Position numbers and translations under genes: made by a program. The notes under the pieces are model-generated. The model saw only the letters and a program-made list of their open reading frames with translations, was not told where the DNA came from and searched no databases. Positions 56,434 through 64,000 of a stretch of DNA of 64,000 bases are shown piece by piece; the stretch's first letter is position 1; every line of letters starts with the position of its first letter. The DNA is from a virus: IMG/VR virus record IMGVR_UViG_3300044631_000812, positions 1 to 64,000 of that record; one strand, 5' to 3'.

Positions 56434-58856
56434 TGGATAAAACATCAGTTGTTATCTCCTCATTACCCTTTCCGGACCAAATGGCGCCAGATGAAATCAA
56501 GGCGACTTTTGATTACGGATTAAAGGTAGGAAAAGCTATCGAAGGGGAGTGGTTTAAGAGGAAGTCTAATTCAAGCAGATTTTATCAGCAGTGGGGTGAA
56601 TTCCACCGCTTGAGACTATATGCCCGTGGAGAACAGCCTGTACAGAAGTACAAGGATGAAATCGCTGTTAATGGCGACATATCAATGCTTAACTTAGATT
56701 GGACTCCGGTTCCAATCATTCCTAAATTTGTTGACGTGGTTGTCAACGGAATGTTAGACAGACCATACACCATTAAGGCAGAGGCTCAGGATGTTTTATC
56801 GGCTGAGAAAAAGAACGTGTTCCAGGACATGATCGAGGCTGACATGGTGGCTAAGGACTTCTTAATGATGACCAAGGAAACACTTGGTATCGACGCGTTC
56901 AACGTAAATCCAGATGAGCTTCCTGCAAATGATCAGGAGCTTTCTCTGTATATGCAAATGAACTACAAGCCATCTATTGAGATCGCTGAAGAGATTGCCA
57001 TCAACACACTTCTTAAGATGAATGACTATGAAGATGTGTTGAGAGATTATTACTACGACGTAGCCACGATAGGACTCGGTGTTGTAAAGCATGAGTTCCT
57101 TATTAATGATGGTGTTAAGGTTGAGTATGTAGATCCAGCTAACTGGATTCACAGCTATACTGAAAAGAGCGACTTCTCTGATTGTTTCTACTTCGGGGAG
57201 GTTAAGCAGGTTCACTACACTGAGCTGCTTAAAATGAATCCAAACCTTACTGACGAAGAGTTGACTGAGATTAAGAACGCAGGTTCAGCTTGGTATGACT
57301 ACTTCCCTGTGGTTCGTAACTATCAAGACGACGCATTCTTAAATGAGGTCGTGACGCTTTTATATTTTAACTATAAGACTCACAAGAAGTTTGTTTGGAA
57401 AAAGAAATTACTTGAGAACGGAGGAGAGCGAGTGATCCGTAAGGATGACAACTTTAACCCACCACCAAACGAAATGTTTGAGGTAGTTGAAGCCGTTCGT
57501 GACGTTTGGTATGAAGGTGTATTGGTCGGTGGATCAAACATCATCATTAAGTGGGAGATGATGAAGAATATGGTACGTCCTAAGTCTGCATCACAGAAAG
57601 CACTTCCAAACTACATTGCTTACGCTCCACGTTACTATAAAGGAAATATTGAGTCACTTGTTCGTCGAATGATTCCATTTGCCGATCAGATCCAATTGAC
57701 TCACTTGAAGCTACAGCAAGTTATGGCTCGCGTAGTTCCTGATGGTGTGTTCATTGATGCTGATGGTATTAATGAAGTAGACCTTGGAACAGGTGCCGCA
57801 TACAACCCTGAGGATGCACTCAATCTATACTTCCAAACGGGTAGTGTGATTGGACGTAGCTACACACAAGACGGTGATTTCAACAACGCGCGTATTCCAA
57901 TTCAAGAACTCAACTCAAACAGTGGTCAAGCTAAGATGGCTGCCCTTATCGGCAACTACAACCACTACTTGAATATGATCCGCGACGTGACGGGTGTAAA
58001 CGAGGTGCGTGACGCATCAACACCACACCCGGATGCTTTGGTTGGTGTTCAGAAGCTTGCAGCGCTAAACTCAAACACAGCTACTCGCCACATCTTAGAC
58101 GCTGGTCTTAATACCACCAAGAGAGTTGCTGAGTGCTTATCTATCCGCGTTGCTGACATACTTGAATATGCTGACTTCGCTGAGGAGTTTGCTATGCAGA
58201 TTGGCAAGTACAACATGGCAATACTTGAGGACGTTAAGGATCTTTACCTACACGATTTTGGTATCTTCATTGAGATTGCACCAGACGAAGAGCAAAAAGC
58301 TCAGCTTGAGCAAAACATTCAAGTCGCTCTACAGCAGCAGACAATTGACCTAGAGGATGCAATTGACATCCGTATGATTAACAATATCAAGCTTGCCAAC
58401 GAGATGCTTAAGATGAAACGTCGTAAGCGTATGGAGCAAAAGCAGAAAGAGAAAGAGATGGAGTTCCAAATGCAAATGCAGACAAACATCCAATCCTCTC
58501 AAGCAGCTGCTGAGGCAAAAGCACAGGTCATCCAATTGGAAGGCCAAACGAAAGCTCAGATCAAGCAGATGGAAGTTCAAGGCGACATTCAGAAGATGCA
58601 GGCAGAAGCCGAACTCAAGAAAGAGTTGATGGCTATTGAGTTCCAATACAACATGCAATTGAACGGAATGCAGATGCAGACATTGAAAGATCGTGAAGAC
58701 CAAAAAGAAAAGGCGAAAGATAAGCGAGTAGACCTACAGGCCACTCGTCAGTCTGAGCTAATTAACCAACGACAGAATAACCTACCGCCTCAGAATTTTG
58801 AGAGCACAGAAGATGATTTATCTGGATTTGATTTAGAATCATTTGGGCCTAAATAA
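56433..58856 (+). CDS. Portal protein
   Basis: This 807-aa protein follows terminase directly and precedes scaffold and capsid genes, the usual place of the portal. The sequence is an alpha/beta core (VKVEYVDPANWIHSYTEKSD) with a barrel-like C-terminal helix region very rich in Gln, Met and Lys (residues about 645-760, MKRRKRMEQKQKEKEMEFQM). It would form the dodecameric ring for DNA entry. Similar-length portals occur in crAss-like and related Bacteroidetes phages. Confidence 0.8.
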   Translation: MDKTSVVISSLPFPDQMAPDEIKATFDYGLKVGKAIEGEWFKRKSNSSRFYQQWGEFHRLRLYARGEQPVQKYKDEIAVNGDISMLNLDWTPVPIIPKFVDVVVNGMLDRPYTIKAEAQDVLSAEKKNVFQDMIEADMVAKDFLMMTKETLGIDAFNVNPDELPANDQELSLYMQMNYKPSIEIAEEIAINTLLKMNDYEDVLRDYYYDVATIGLGVVKHEFLINDGVKVEYVDPANWIHSYTEKSDFSDCFYFGEVKQVHYTELLKMNPNLTDEELTEIKNAGSAWYDYFPVVRNYQDDAFLNEVVTLLYFNYKTHKKFVWKKKLLENGGERVIRKDDNFNPPPNEMFEVVEAVRDVWYEGVLVGGSNIIIKWEMMKNMVRPKSASQKALPNYIAYAPRYYKGNIESLVRRMIPFADQIQLTHLKLQQVMARVVPDGVFIDADGINEVDLGTGAAYNPEDALNLYFQTGSVIGRSYTQDGDFNNARIPIQELNSNSGQAKMAALIGNYNHYLNMIRDVTGVNEVRDASTPHPDALVGVQKLAALNSNTATRHILDAGLNTTKRVAECLSIRVADILEYADFAEEFAMQIGKYNMAILEDVKDLYLHDFGIFIEIAPDEEQKAQLEQNIQVALQQQTIDLEDAIDIRMINNIKLANEMLKMKRRKRMEQKQKEKEMEFQMQMQTNIQSSQAAAEAKAQVIQLEGQTKAQIKQMEVQGDIQKMQAEAELKKELMAIEFQYNMQLNGMQMQTLKDREDQKEKAKDKRVDLQATRQSELINQRQNNLPPQNFESTEDDLSGFDLESFGPK

Positions 58857-59488
58857 TGGCATATATAGAGCATAACTTTTTCCCTTTAAAAGTATTCGTT
58901 AGAAATGAGTACATGTATCAACACCAAAAAGGGCAAGGAGATTTTACACCTGGCGTTATAATGTCGGTAAGATGTATGCCTGGGCAGGCGGCGTTATTCC
59001 AAGTTCTACTAGATAACGGAGTAATGCGTGATAAGTTACCAAGTCATGCCTTACTTACTGAACCAAAGACACCAGATCCAGATCTACCTTTTCACTTCTT
59101 ACAGATATGGAACTGTTTTTCTTATAACTTCACCTTATTACATTTGTCTTATGTATACGATACAAAGGTAGAGGTGTATATGAAAGACCACGAGTTCTAC
59201 CCAGGTAGTTATTATGCCACCATTAACTGGGGAGCTAATGACTTAAATACTGACCTATCGTTAGCAGAGGATGCCTTAGAGCACAAGAGTCATCACATTA
59301 TTCTACTTGACAATGGTCAAATAGCCCTTCAGCCAAACAATCGTATTAAGTGGTCTGAGCCATCATTTGTCACGAAGCCTTTTCCAGAGCGTCCTGATTA
59401 TTTAGTTAATACAGACTACTACAATTGCGAAGGCTTTGATAAGTGGCACACAGAAGACTCTGATCGTATGTTCTACGATAATGAATAA
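58856..59488 (+). CDS. Hypothetical head-cluster protein (210 aa)
   Basis: It starts at the portal stop (TAATG). The N-terminal YIEHNFFPLKVFVRNEYMYQ and the GDFTPGVIMSVRCMPGQAAL segment suggest a beta barrel. A His/Asp/Trp-rich C-terminus follows. It is probably an accessory head or connector protein by position. No family is recognised. Confidence 0.5.
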   Translation: MAYIEHNFFPLKVFVRNEYMYQHQKGQGDFTPGVIMSVRCMPGQAALFQVLLDNGVMRDKLPSHALLTEPKTPDPDLPFHFLQIWNCFSYNFTLLHLSYVYDTKVEVYMKDHEFYPGSYYATINWGANDLNTDLSLAEDALEHKSHHIILLDNGQIALQPNNRIKWSEPSFVTKPFPERPDYLVNTDYYNCEGFDKWHTEDSDRMFYDNE

Positions 59489-59501
59489 ATAAAATAATTA
59501 T

Positions 59502-59509
59502 TAACTTTG
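59502..59509 (+). promoter_or_regulatory. -7 box (TAACTTTG) before scaffold gene
   Basis: TAACTTTG is 15 nt before the ATG at 59525 in an AT-rich spacer. It would give the scaffold and capsid genes their own strong transcript. Confidence 0.65.
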
Positions 59510-59524
59510 TCAAAATTAAATTAA

Positions 59525-60643
59525 ATGGAAAATGAATTCAAAGTAAGGTCTGTAGATTTCGAAGAGAAATCTGTAGCCGAAAAAGAAGCAGCGCTTCTTG
59601 AAGGATTAGAGGATCACTCTGGTGATAATGATACTGTAAAGATTGACTTAGCAGACGAACCACCAGTTGAGACAGTAGTAGATGATAATCCACCACAAGA
59701 GGTGGATTTAGATGATAATAAAGTTCTTTCATATCTAGGAAAAAGATGGAACAAAGAGATCACATCTTTAGATGAGTTAGTTGAGCAGCGATCACAAGCT
59801 GAAGAACTACCTGAAGATGTCTCTGCGTTTCTAAAGTATAAGAAAGATACCGGGCGTGGTATTGAAGACTTCATGAAGTTGAATGTCGACTACAGCGCCA
59901 TGGATGAAGATTCTTTGCTTTACCAATACCACAAAGAACAGAACCCTGAGCTTGATGCTGATGAGGTTAAGTTCGAGCTTGAGTCTAAGTATTCATATGA
60001 TGAAGACTTTGATGATGAGAAGCACATTAAAAAGGTAAAGCTAGAACGTAAAAAAGAGCTGACTAAGGCTCGTGACTACTTTAATAAACTAAAAGAACAG
60101 TACAAAGCGCCGCTTGAGTCAAGGGATGCTTTTGTTCCGGCAGAAGAAAAAGAAGCTTACGAATCTTACAAGCAATATAAACAAGCCGCAACTAGCGAGC
60201 AAGAGGAGCAAACAAAGCGGTCTCAGTTTTTTGCTGACAAGACTAGTGAGTTGTTTTCTGATAAGTTTGAAGGTTTCAAATTTACAATTGACGAAGACAA
60301 AGCGCTAACCTATAAACCAGCAGAAGCTAAGTCACTTCTTGAGGAGCAGTCTTCACTAAAGAACTTTGTAAATAAGTTCTTAAACGAAGATGGTTACCTA
60401 AAGGATGCTGAGTTATTCCATCGAGCAATAGCGATTGCTTCGAACCCTGATAAGTTTGCAAAGTTCTTTTATGAGAAGGGAATGGCAGACACAGTTGATA
60501 CAGTCTCTAAGGAGTCAAAAAATATCGACATGGTGCGCCAATCTACTCAGATGACTAAGAAAACCGACGGTGGTTTCAAAGTAAGAGCTGTAGAGCCTAG
60601 TTACGGTAACAGATTAGTTATTAAACAAAAACCTAAAAACTAG
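59525..60643 (+). CDS. Capsid scaffolding protein
   Basis: This 372-aa protein is very acidic and helical (repeated D/E/K runs such as DEDFDDEKHIKKVKLERKKE), with a disordered N-terminus and a basic, short C-terminus (KVRAVEPSYGNRLVIKQKPK). Placement between portal and major capsid genes and this composition are typical of scaffolds, whose basic C-terminus binds the capsid protein. No protease domain is seen. Confidence 0.75.
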   Translation: MENEFKVRSVDFEEKSVAEKEAALLEGLEDHSGDNDTVKIDLADEPPVETVVDDNPPQEVDLDDNKVLSYLGKRWNKEITSLDELVEQRSQAEELPEDVSAFLKYKKDTGRGIEDFMKLNVDYSAMDEDSLLYQYHKEQNPELDADEVKFELESKYSYDEDFDDEKHIKKVKLERKKELTKARDYFNKLKEQYKAPLESRDAFVPAEEKEAYESYKQYKQAATSEQEEQTKRSQFFADKTSELFSDKFEGFKFTIDEDKALTYKPAEAKSLLEEQSSLKNFVNKFLNEDGYLKDAELFHRAIAIASNPDKFAKFFYEKGMADTVDTVSKESKNIDMVRQSTQMTKKTDGGFKVRAVEPSYGNRLVIKQKPKN

Positions 60644-60648
60644 AAAAA

Positions 60649-62082
60649 ATGGCTGGTACATTAAATGCATCTCCGGGCCCATTATTGACCCCGAGCTCTG
60701 TAAAGGCAGCATTGCCTACAAACTACATCACAAATTTTGATTTCTTGAATCAATATTTGCCTGACACTTACGAGCAAGAATTTGAGCGTTACGGTAACCG
60801 TTCAATCGCATCTTTCTTGCGTATGGTAGGTGCAGAACTTCCTACTAACTCTGACCTTATCAAATGGGCAGAACAAGGTCGTCTTCACACAAAATACACT
60901 AACGTTGTTCCTGCATCTGCAGCAGCATCTGACACAGCTACATTCAACATGCCAGCGGCTACTGTATGTAACTTCCGTGTAAACCAAACTGTATTCTTGT
61001 CTTCACAGACAATTGCTGCTAACTCAGCTAAAGCTGTTATTAGTGCTGTTGCTGCTGACGGATCTACATTTACAGTTAAGTTCTACAACGCTTCTGGTTC
61101 ACCATTTACAATTACAACTGAGCTTGTAACTGCATTTGTTTACGGATCTGAATTCGGTAAAGGAACTAGCGGTATGAGTGGTTCTTTGGAAGCACAAGAC
61201 CTTTTCTTCGACAACAAGCCAATCATCATTAAAGACAAGTACACTGTCTCTGGTTCTGACATGGCTCAAGTTGGTTGGGTTGAAGTAACTACTGAGAACG
61301 GCGCTACTGGTTACTACTGGTATTTAAAATCCGAGCATGAGACTCGTCTACGTTACGAAGATTATCTTGAGATGTCAATGGTAGAAGGTGTTAAAGCTGA
61401 AACTGGTTCTGATGCATTAGCTTACCTTTCTCCATCTACAGCTGCTGCTCCTGGATCTACTGCTGGTACAACTGCTGCTGGTACTCAAGGTATGTTTGCT
61501 GCTATTGAATCTCGTGGTAACGTTTGGGCAGGTGGTAACCCATCTTCTTTAGGTGACTTCGATACAATCGTACAACGTCTTGACAAGCAAGGTGCTATCG
61601 CTGAGAACGTATTGTTCTTAAACCGTCAGTTCTCTTTTGACATCGACGATATGTTGGCTGCTCAGAACTCTTACGGTGCTGGTGGTACTTCTTACGGTTT
61701 GTTTGACAACAGCGAAGAAATGGCCCTTAACCTTGGTTTCTCTGGATTCCGTCGTGGTTATGAGTTTTACAAGACTGATTGGAAATACCTTAACGATGCA
61801 ACCCTTCGTGGTGGTCTTGTTGGTGGTGCTATCAACGGTGTCTTGGTTCCTGCTGGTACAATGAGCGTTTACGATCAAGTACTTGGTAAGAATGCAAAAC
61901 GTCCATTCCTTCACGTTCGTTACCGTGCTTCTGAAGCTGAAAATCGTCGTTACAAAACTTGGATGACTGGTTCTGCCGGTGGTGCACAGACTAGCGACTT
62001 GGATGCTATGGAGGTCAACTTCTTGTCAGAGCGTGCGCTTTGTACAATGGGTGCTAACAACTTCTTCATCTTCAAAGGATAA
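60649..62082 (+). CDS. Major capsid protein
   Basis: This 477-aa protein starts 5 nt after the scaffold stop and is followed by a strong terminator. It is rich in small residues with the layout of an HK97-fold capsid protein: an N-terminal arm, an E-loop-like TTELVTAFVYGSEFGKGTSG region, and a late domain (LGFSGFRRGYEFYKTDWKYL). Codon use is biased to C-ending and highly expressed type codons, unlike many neighbours, as expected for the most abundant virion protein. Confidence 0.88.
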   Translation: MAGTLNASPGPLLTPSSVKAALPTNYITNFDFLNQYLPDTYEQEFERYGNRSIASFLRMVGAELPTNSDLIKWAEQGRLHTKYTNVVPASAAASDTATFNMPAATVCNFRVNQTVFLSSQTIAANSAKAVISAVAADGSTFTVKFYNASGSPFTITTELVTAFVYGSEFGKGTSGMSGSLEAQDLFFDNKPIIIKDKYTVSGSDMAQVGWVEVTTENGATGYYWYLKSEHETRLRYEDYLEMSMVEGVKAETGSDALAYLSPSTAAAPGSTAGTTAAGTQGMFAAIESRGNVWAGGNPSSLGDFDTIVQRLDKQGAIAENVLFLNRQFSFDIDDMLAAQNSYGAGGTSYGLFDNSEEMALNLGFSGFRRGYEFYKTDWKYLNDATLRGGLVGGAINGVLVPAGTMSVYDQVLGKNAKRPFLHVRYRASEAENRRYKTWMTGSAGGAQTSDLDAMEVNFLSERALCTMGANNFFIFKG

Positions 62083-62097
62083 GAAGACCAATAATAC

Positions 62098-62129
62098 GAG
62101 AGGGGTTACGACCCCTCTCTATTTTTTTT
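62098..62129 (+). terminator. Strong rho-independent terminator after the capsid gene
   Basis: GAGAGGGG (62098-62105), loop TTACGA, CCCCTCTC (62112-62119), then TATTTTTTTT. The stem is a perfect 8 bp. Confidence 0.93.
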
Positions 62130-62149
62130 AATAATTTAAATTATATCAA

Positions 62150-62914
62150 ATGAACAGAGTAAAACTAGAGCCTAAGGATAGGACATATTTATTAAAGTTG
62201 CAAGAAGCTCCACTGAGCTACTACATTGCACACAAAGACACTCCTCGCAAGCGTTTGCTTTATTACGATGAAGAAACCAACGCTAATCATCCGTTAAGAT
62301 ATGCGAGAAATTCAAGAAGCCCATTTCAAGATGATCAAGACGCCAACGTAATTGTTGAGCCAATTGTATTTGAGGATGGTGTTCTTACAGTTCCAAAAAG
62401 CAACCCAGTATTACAAGAATTCTTACATTACCATCCAGGTAACGGTACTGAATTTTATGAGTTTGATGCTGAGCGTGATGCACAAGAAGACGTACAAGAG
62501 TTATTCTCTGAGATTGATGCGTTATTACTTGCGCGTGATTTAGCTGACAAAGACTTAAGTACCCTCGAAGCAATTGCTAGATTGGTATTAAACGGTAACG
62601 TTGATCTAATGAGCTCTGCTGAGATTAAGCGTGACATGATGTTGTTTGCTAAGAGATATCCTCAAGATTTCATGGAAGCCGCATCTGATCCACTTTTAAA
62701 AGTGAATAACATGGCTGCTCGTGCATTCTCTACAGGTTACTTTACATTCCGTGGAAACAAAGACATCCACTTTAACCTAAAAGACAATAAGAAGCGTTTA
62801 ATGACCGTTCCATTTGGGCATGATCATATCCACGCGCTAGCGTCTCACTTACAATCAGATGAAGGTATAGAGCTATTCAAATTCCTTGAAGAAAAGTTTT
62901 CAGGAAATGATTAA
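62150..62914 (+). CDS. Hypothetical protein downstream of capsid (254 aa)
   Basis: It contains FEDGVLTVPKSNPVLQEFLH and FYEFDAERDAQEDVQELFSE, with a helical C-terminal half. I recall similar proteins next to the capsid gene in Bacteroidetes phages. A structural or morphogenesis role is probable from the position. No catalytic motif is seen. Confidence 0.55.
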   Translation: MNRVKLEPKDRTYLLKLQEAPLSYYIAHKDTPRKRLLYYDEETNANHPLRYARNSRSPFQDDQDANVIVEPIVFEDGVLTVPKSNPVLQEFLHYHPGNGTEFYEFDAERDAQEDVQELFSEIDALLLARDLADKDLSTLEAIARLVLNGNVDLMSSAEIKRDMMLFAKRYPQDFMEAASDPLLKVNNMAARAFSTGYFTFRGNKDIHFNLKDNKKRLMTVPFGHDHIHALASHLQSDEGIELFKFLEEKFSGND

Positions 62915-62927
62915 TTTTTTATATGAT

Positions 62928-62957
62928 AGTAACAAATAATATTATATATTTGTTACT
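62928..62957. promoter_or_regulatory. Palindrome overlapping a -7 box (AGTAACAAATA / TATTTGTTACT)
   Basis: The 11-bp perfect inverted repeat (62928-62938 and 62947-62957) with an 8-nt centre contains TATATTTG at 62945-62952. The layout parallels the groEL operator, although the sequence differs. Confidence 0.6.
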
Positions 62958-63025
62958 TCTAATTTAGTCATTGGAAACAGAAGTAATGGGGTATCAGGTA
63001 AGATCGATATCCCTTTATTTTTTTT
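62958..63025 (+). ncRNA. Putative short RNA between a -7 box and a terminator
   Basis: A transcript from the box at 62945 would run to a hairpin (GGG at 62989-62991 and TATC at 62992-62995 pairing with GATA and CCC at 63006-63013, one bulged T) followed by a T-rich run to 63025. No ORF of interest lies within. Confidence 0.4.
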
Positions 63026-63028
63026 GAT

Positions 63029-63036
63029 TAACTTTG
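63029..63036 (+). promoter_or_regulatory. -7 box (TAACTTTG) of the 94-aa gene
   Basis: TAACTTTG is 31 nt before the ATG at 63068. It sits directly after the terminator of the putative short RNA. Confidence 0.55.
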
Positions 63037-63067
63037 AGCATTGTTTAACCCATTAAATTTTTAGAAA

Positions 63068-63352
63068 ATGGAAAAGTTTTTATCTATCCCAGTTACAGAC
63101 GCTGGAAATCAGTTAGTATCTGCTAACAATGTAATCTTAGTTGAAGCAGGATCTGATTCTGCAACTGCTACTACTACATTAATTACTTATGCAGGTGGTA
63201 AAGTTGTTACTCTTACTCATGCTGCTCAAGTTGCTCTTAGCATGCGCAATGCAATCCAATCTGCAATTGCTGCTGCTTTACAAACATCTTGGACAAATAC
63301 TGTTTATGACGTAACTGTTCCTCAAGCTGTTAGTGACATTGATGTAGCTTAA
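63068..63352 (+). CDS. Small beta/alpha virion protein (94 aa)
   Basis: It contains FLSIPVTDAGNQLVSANNVI and TYAGGKVVTLTHAAQVALSM, with frequently used Ala/Thr codons like the capsid gene. It has its own promoter and terminator, as expected for a strongly expressed structural or DNA-associated protein. No family is recognised. Confidence 0.55.
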   Translation: MEKFLSIPVTDAGNQLVSANNVILVEAGSDSATATTTLITYAGGKVVTLTHAAQVALSMRNAIQSAIAAALQTSWTNTVYDVTVPQAVSDIDVA

Positions 63353-63376
63353 TCTAAAGCTAACTACTACTAAAAG

Positions 63377-63403
63377 GGCACTTCTAATGGAGTGCCTTTT
63401 TTT
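63377..63403 (+). terminator. Rho-independent terminator
   Basis: GGCACT (63377-63382) pairs with AGTGCC (63391-63396) and is followed by seven T. Confidence 0.88.
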
Positions 63404-63406
63404 ATT

Positions 63407-63414
63407 TATCTTTG
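63407..63414 (+). promoter_or_regulatory. -7 box (TATCTTTG)
   Basis: TATCTTTG is 15 nt before the ATG at 63430, directly after the terminator, giving the last gene its own transcript. Confidence 0.6.
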
Positions 63415-63429
63415 TACAAAAGCAGTCAG

Positions 63430-64000
63430 ATGATCAATGACGTTCGAAATACAGTACTTTCTATAATCAGTAAGGATAACCGTGGCTTTATTACGCCATT
63501 GGAATTCAACCAATTTGCTAAGCAGGCACAGCTTGAGATTTTTGGGCAGTACATGTTTAATTACAGCAATGCAATCAATAAGCAGAACGCTAGAATGCAT
63601 GGAGAGGGATATACCGATATTCCTAAAAATATGGCCGAAGTTATAGATTCATTTTCTGTATTCACAGGTCTAACCTATAATAACGGTACAAACAAATTCA
63701 ATTTACCTGTCGATTACTTTTTCTTAGAAAAGGTAATATACAACAACAGTAAAGAGGTAGAAAAGGTTAGTCATCGTAAGATATTAAACCTAGTAAACTC
63801 AAACCTAACCGCTCCAAGTACCGCTTATCCGGTATACACAATGGATGAGAATGGTATATTGGTTTACCCTACTACAATAACTACAAACGTAACTAGTCAG
63901 TACTTAAGATACCCAAGAGATCCACAGTGGACTTACACTGTAAACGGACTTGGAGATCCGTTCTTTAATCCAAACGACTCTAACTACGTAGACTTTGAGC
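63430..64000 (+). CDS. Virion connector/ring-type protein (partial, 3' cut)
   Basis: 190 codons are visible from MINDVRNTVLSIISKDNRGF. The ITPLEFNQFAKQAQLEIF motif reminds me of ring or head-tail connector proteins encoded after the capsid gene in crAss-like and related phages. The rest is beta-rich. The frame is still open at the window end. The role is inferred from place and resemblance. Confidence 0.5.
   Translation, partial: MINDVRNTVLSIISKDNRGFITPLEFNQFAKQAQLEIFGQYMFNYSNAINKQNARMHGEGYTDIPKNMAEVIDSFSVFTGLTYNNGTNKFNLPVDYFFLEKVIYNNSKEVEKVSHRKILNLVNSNLTAPSTAYPVYTMDENGILVYPTTITTNVTSQYLRYPRDPQWTYTVNGLGDPFFNPNDSNYVDFE

Noticed and set aside
58350-58703. Leu-rich frame opposite the portal C-terminus
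   Set aside because: It is the complement of the Gln/Lys/Met-rich portal coding sequence, which produces Leu/Phe by composition.

Overview
The window reads as a large part of a double-stranded DNA tailed-phage genome that infects a member of the Bacteroidetes. The head-packaging genes (terminase, portal, scaffold, major capsid protein), a lysis cassette and tail or fibre genes show that it is a phage. The host phylum is inferred from repeated Bacteroidetes-type -7 boxes (TAnnTTTG, sometimes with an upstream TTG), from the near absence of Shine-Dalgarno sites, and from VirE_N/BT4734-like and other families common in Bacteroidetes phages. No integrase, tRNA gene or CRISPR array was seen. Both ends cut through genes, so the window is incomplete or an arbitrary cut of a circular map.

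Layout. Positions 1-21123 (+) hold late virion genes: a 1305-aa tail or stabilisation protein, a Thr-rich adhesin-like protein, a glycosyltransferase-like protein, a GNAT protein, internal virion proteins and a 3405-aa large polyvalent protein. From about 39300 down to 21105 (-) lies a long early/replication block. It starts with a roughly 500-nt putative structured RNA and a chain of twelve tiny genes joined by overlapping stop/start codons. Then comes an inverted iteron array around an AT-rich core (candidate origin). Next are RadC, an SSB-like protein, a PD-(D/E)XK exonuclease, a primase-helicase, two small proteins like DnaA domain IV, a VRR-NUC nuclease, an HNH endonuclease, a metallophosphoesterase, and a helicase gene fractured by a split intein with a free endonuclease inside the break. 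From 39813 to 64000 (+) lie phage GroEL and GroES, small virion-associated proteins, tail fibres, the u-spanin/holin/endolysin cassette, an intein-bearing large terminase, portal, scaffold, major capsid protein and further structural genes.

How it fits together. The 39.3-39.8 kb interval is the divergent switch between the early (-) and late (+) blocks. Palindromes overlap -7 boxes at three late-block promoters (41.2, 43.55 and 62.94 kb), which suggests regulated late transcription. Replication seems to rely on a phage primase-helicase, SSB-like protein and origin-binding candidates with a host polymerase, because no DNA polymerase gene is visible. Mobile elements sit in core genes: inteins at the Walker B or motif II positions of both terminase and helicase, and a freestanding HNH gene. 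The most unusual items are the large leader-like RNA, the iterons that are partly protein-coding, the fractured helicase, and the chaperonin set with a second, double GroES-like protein.
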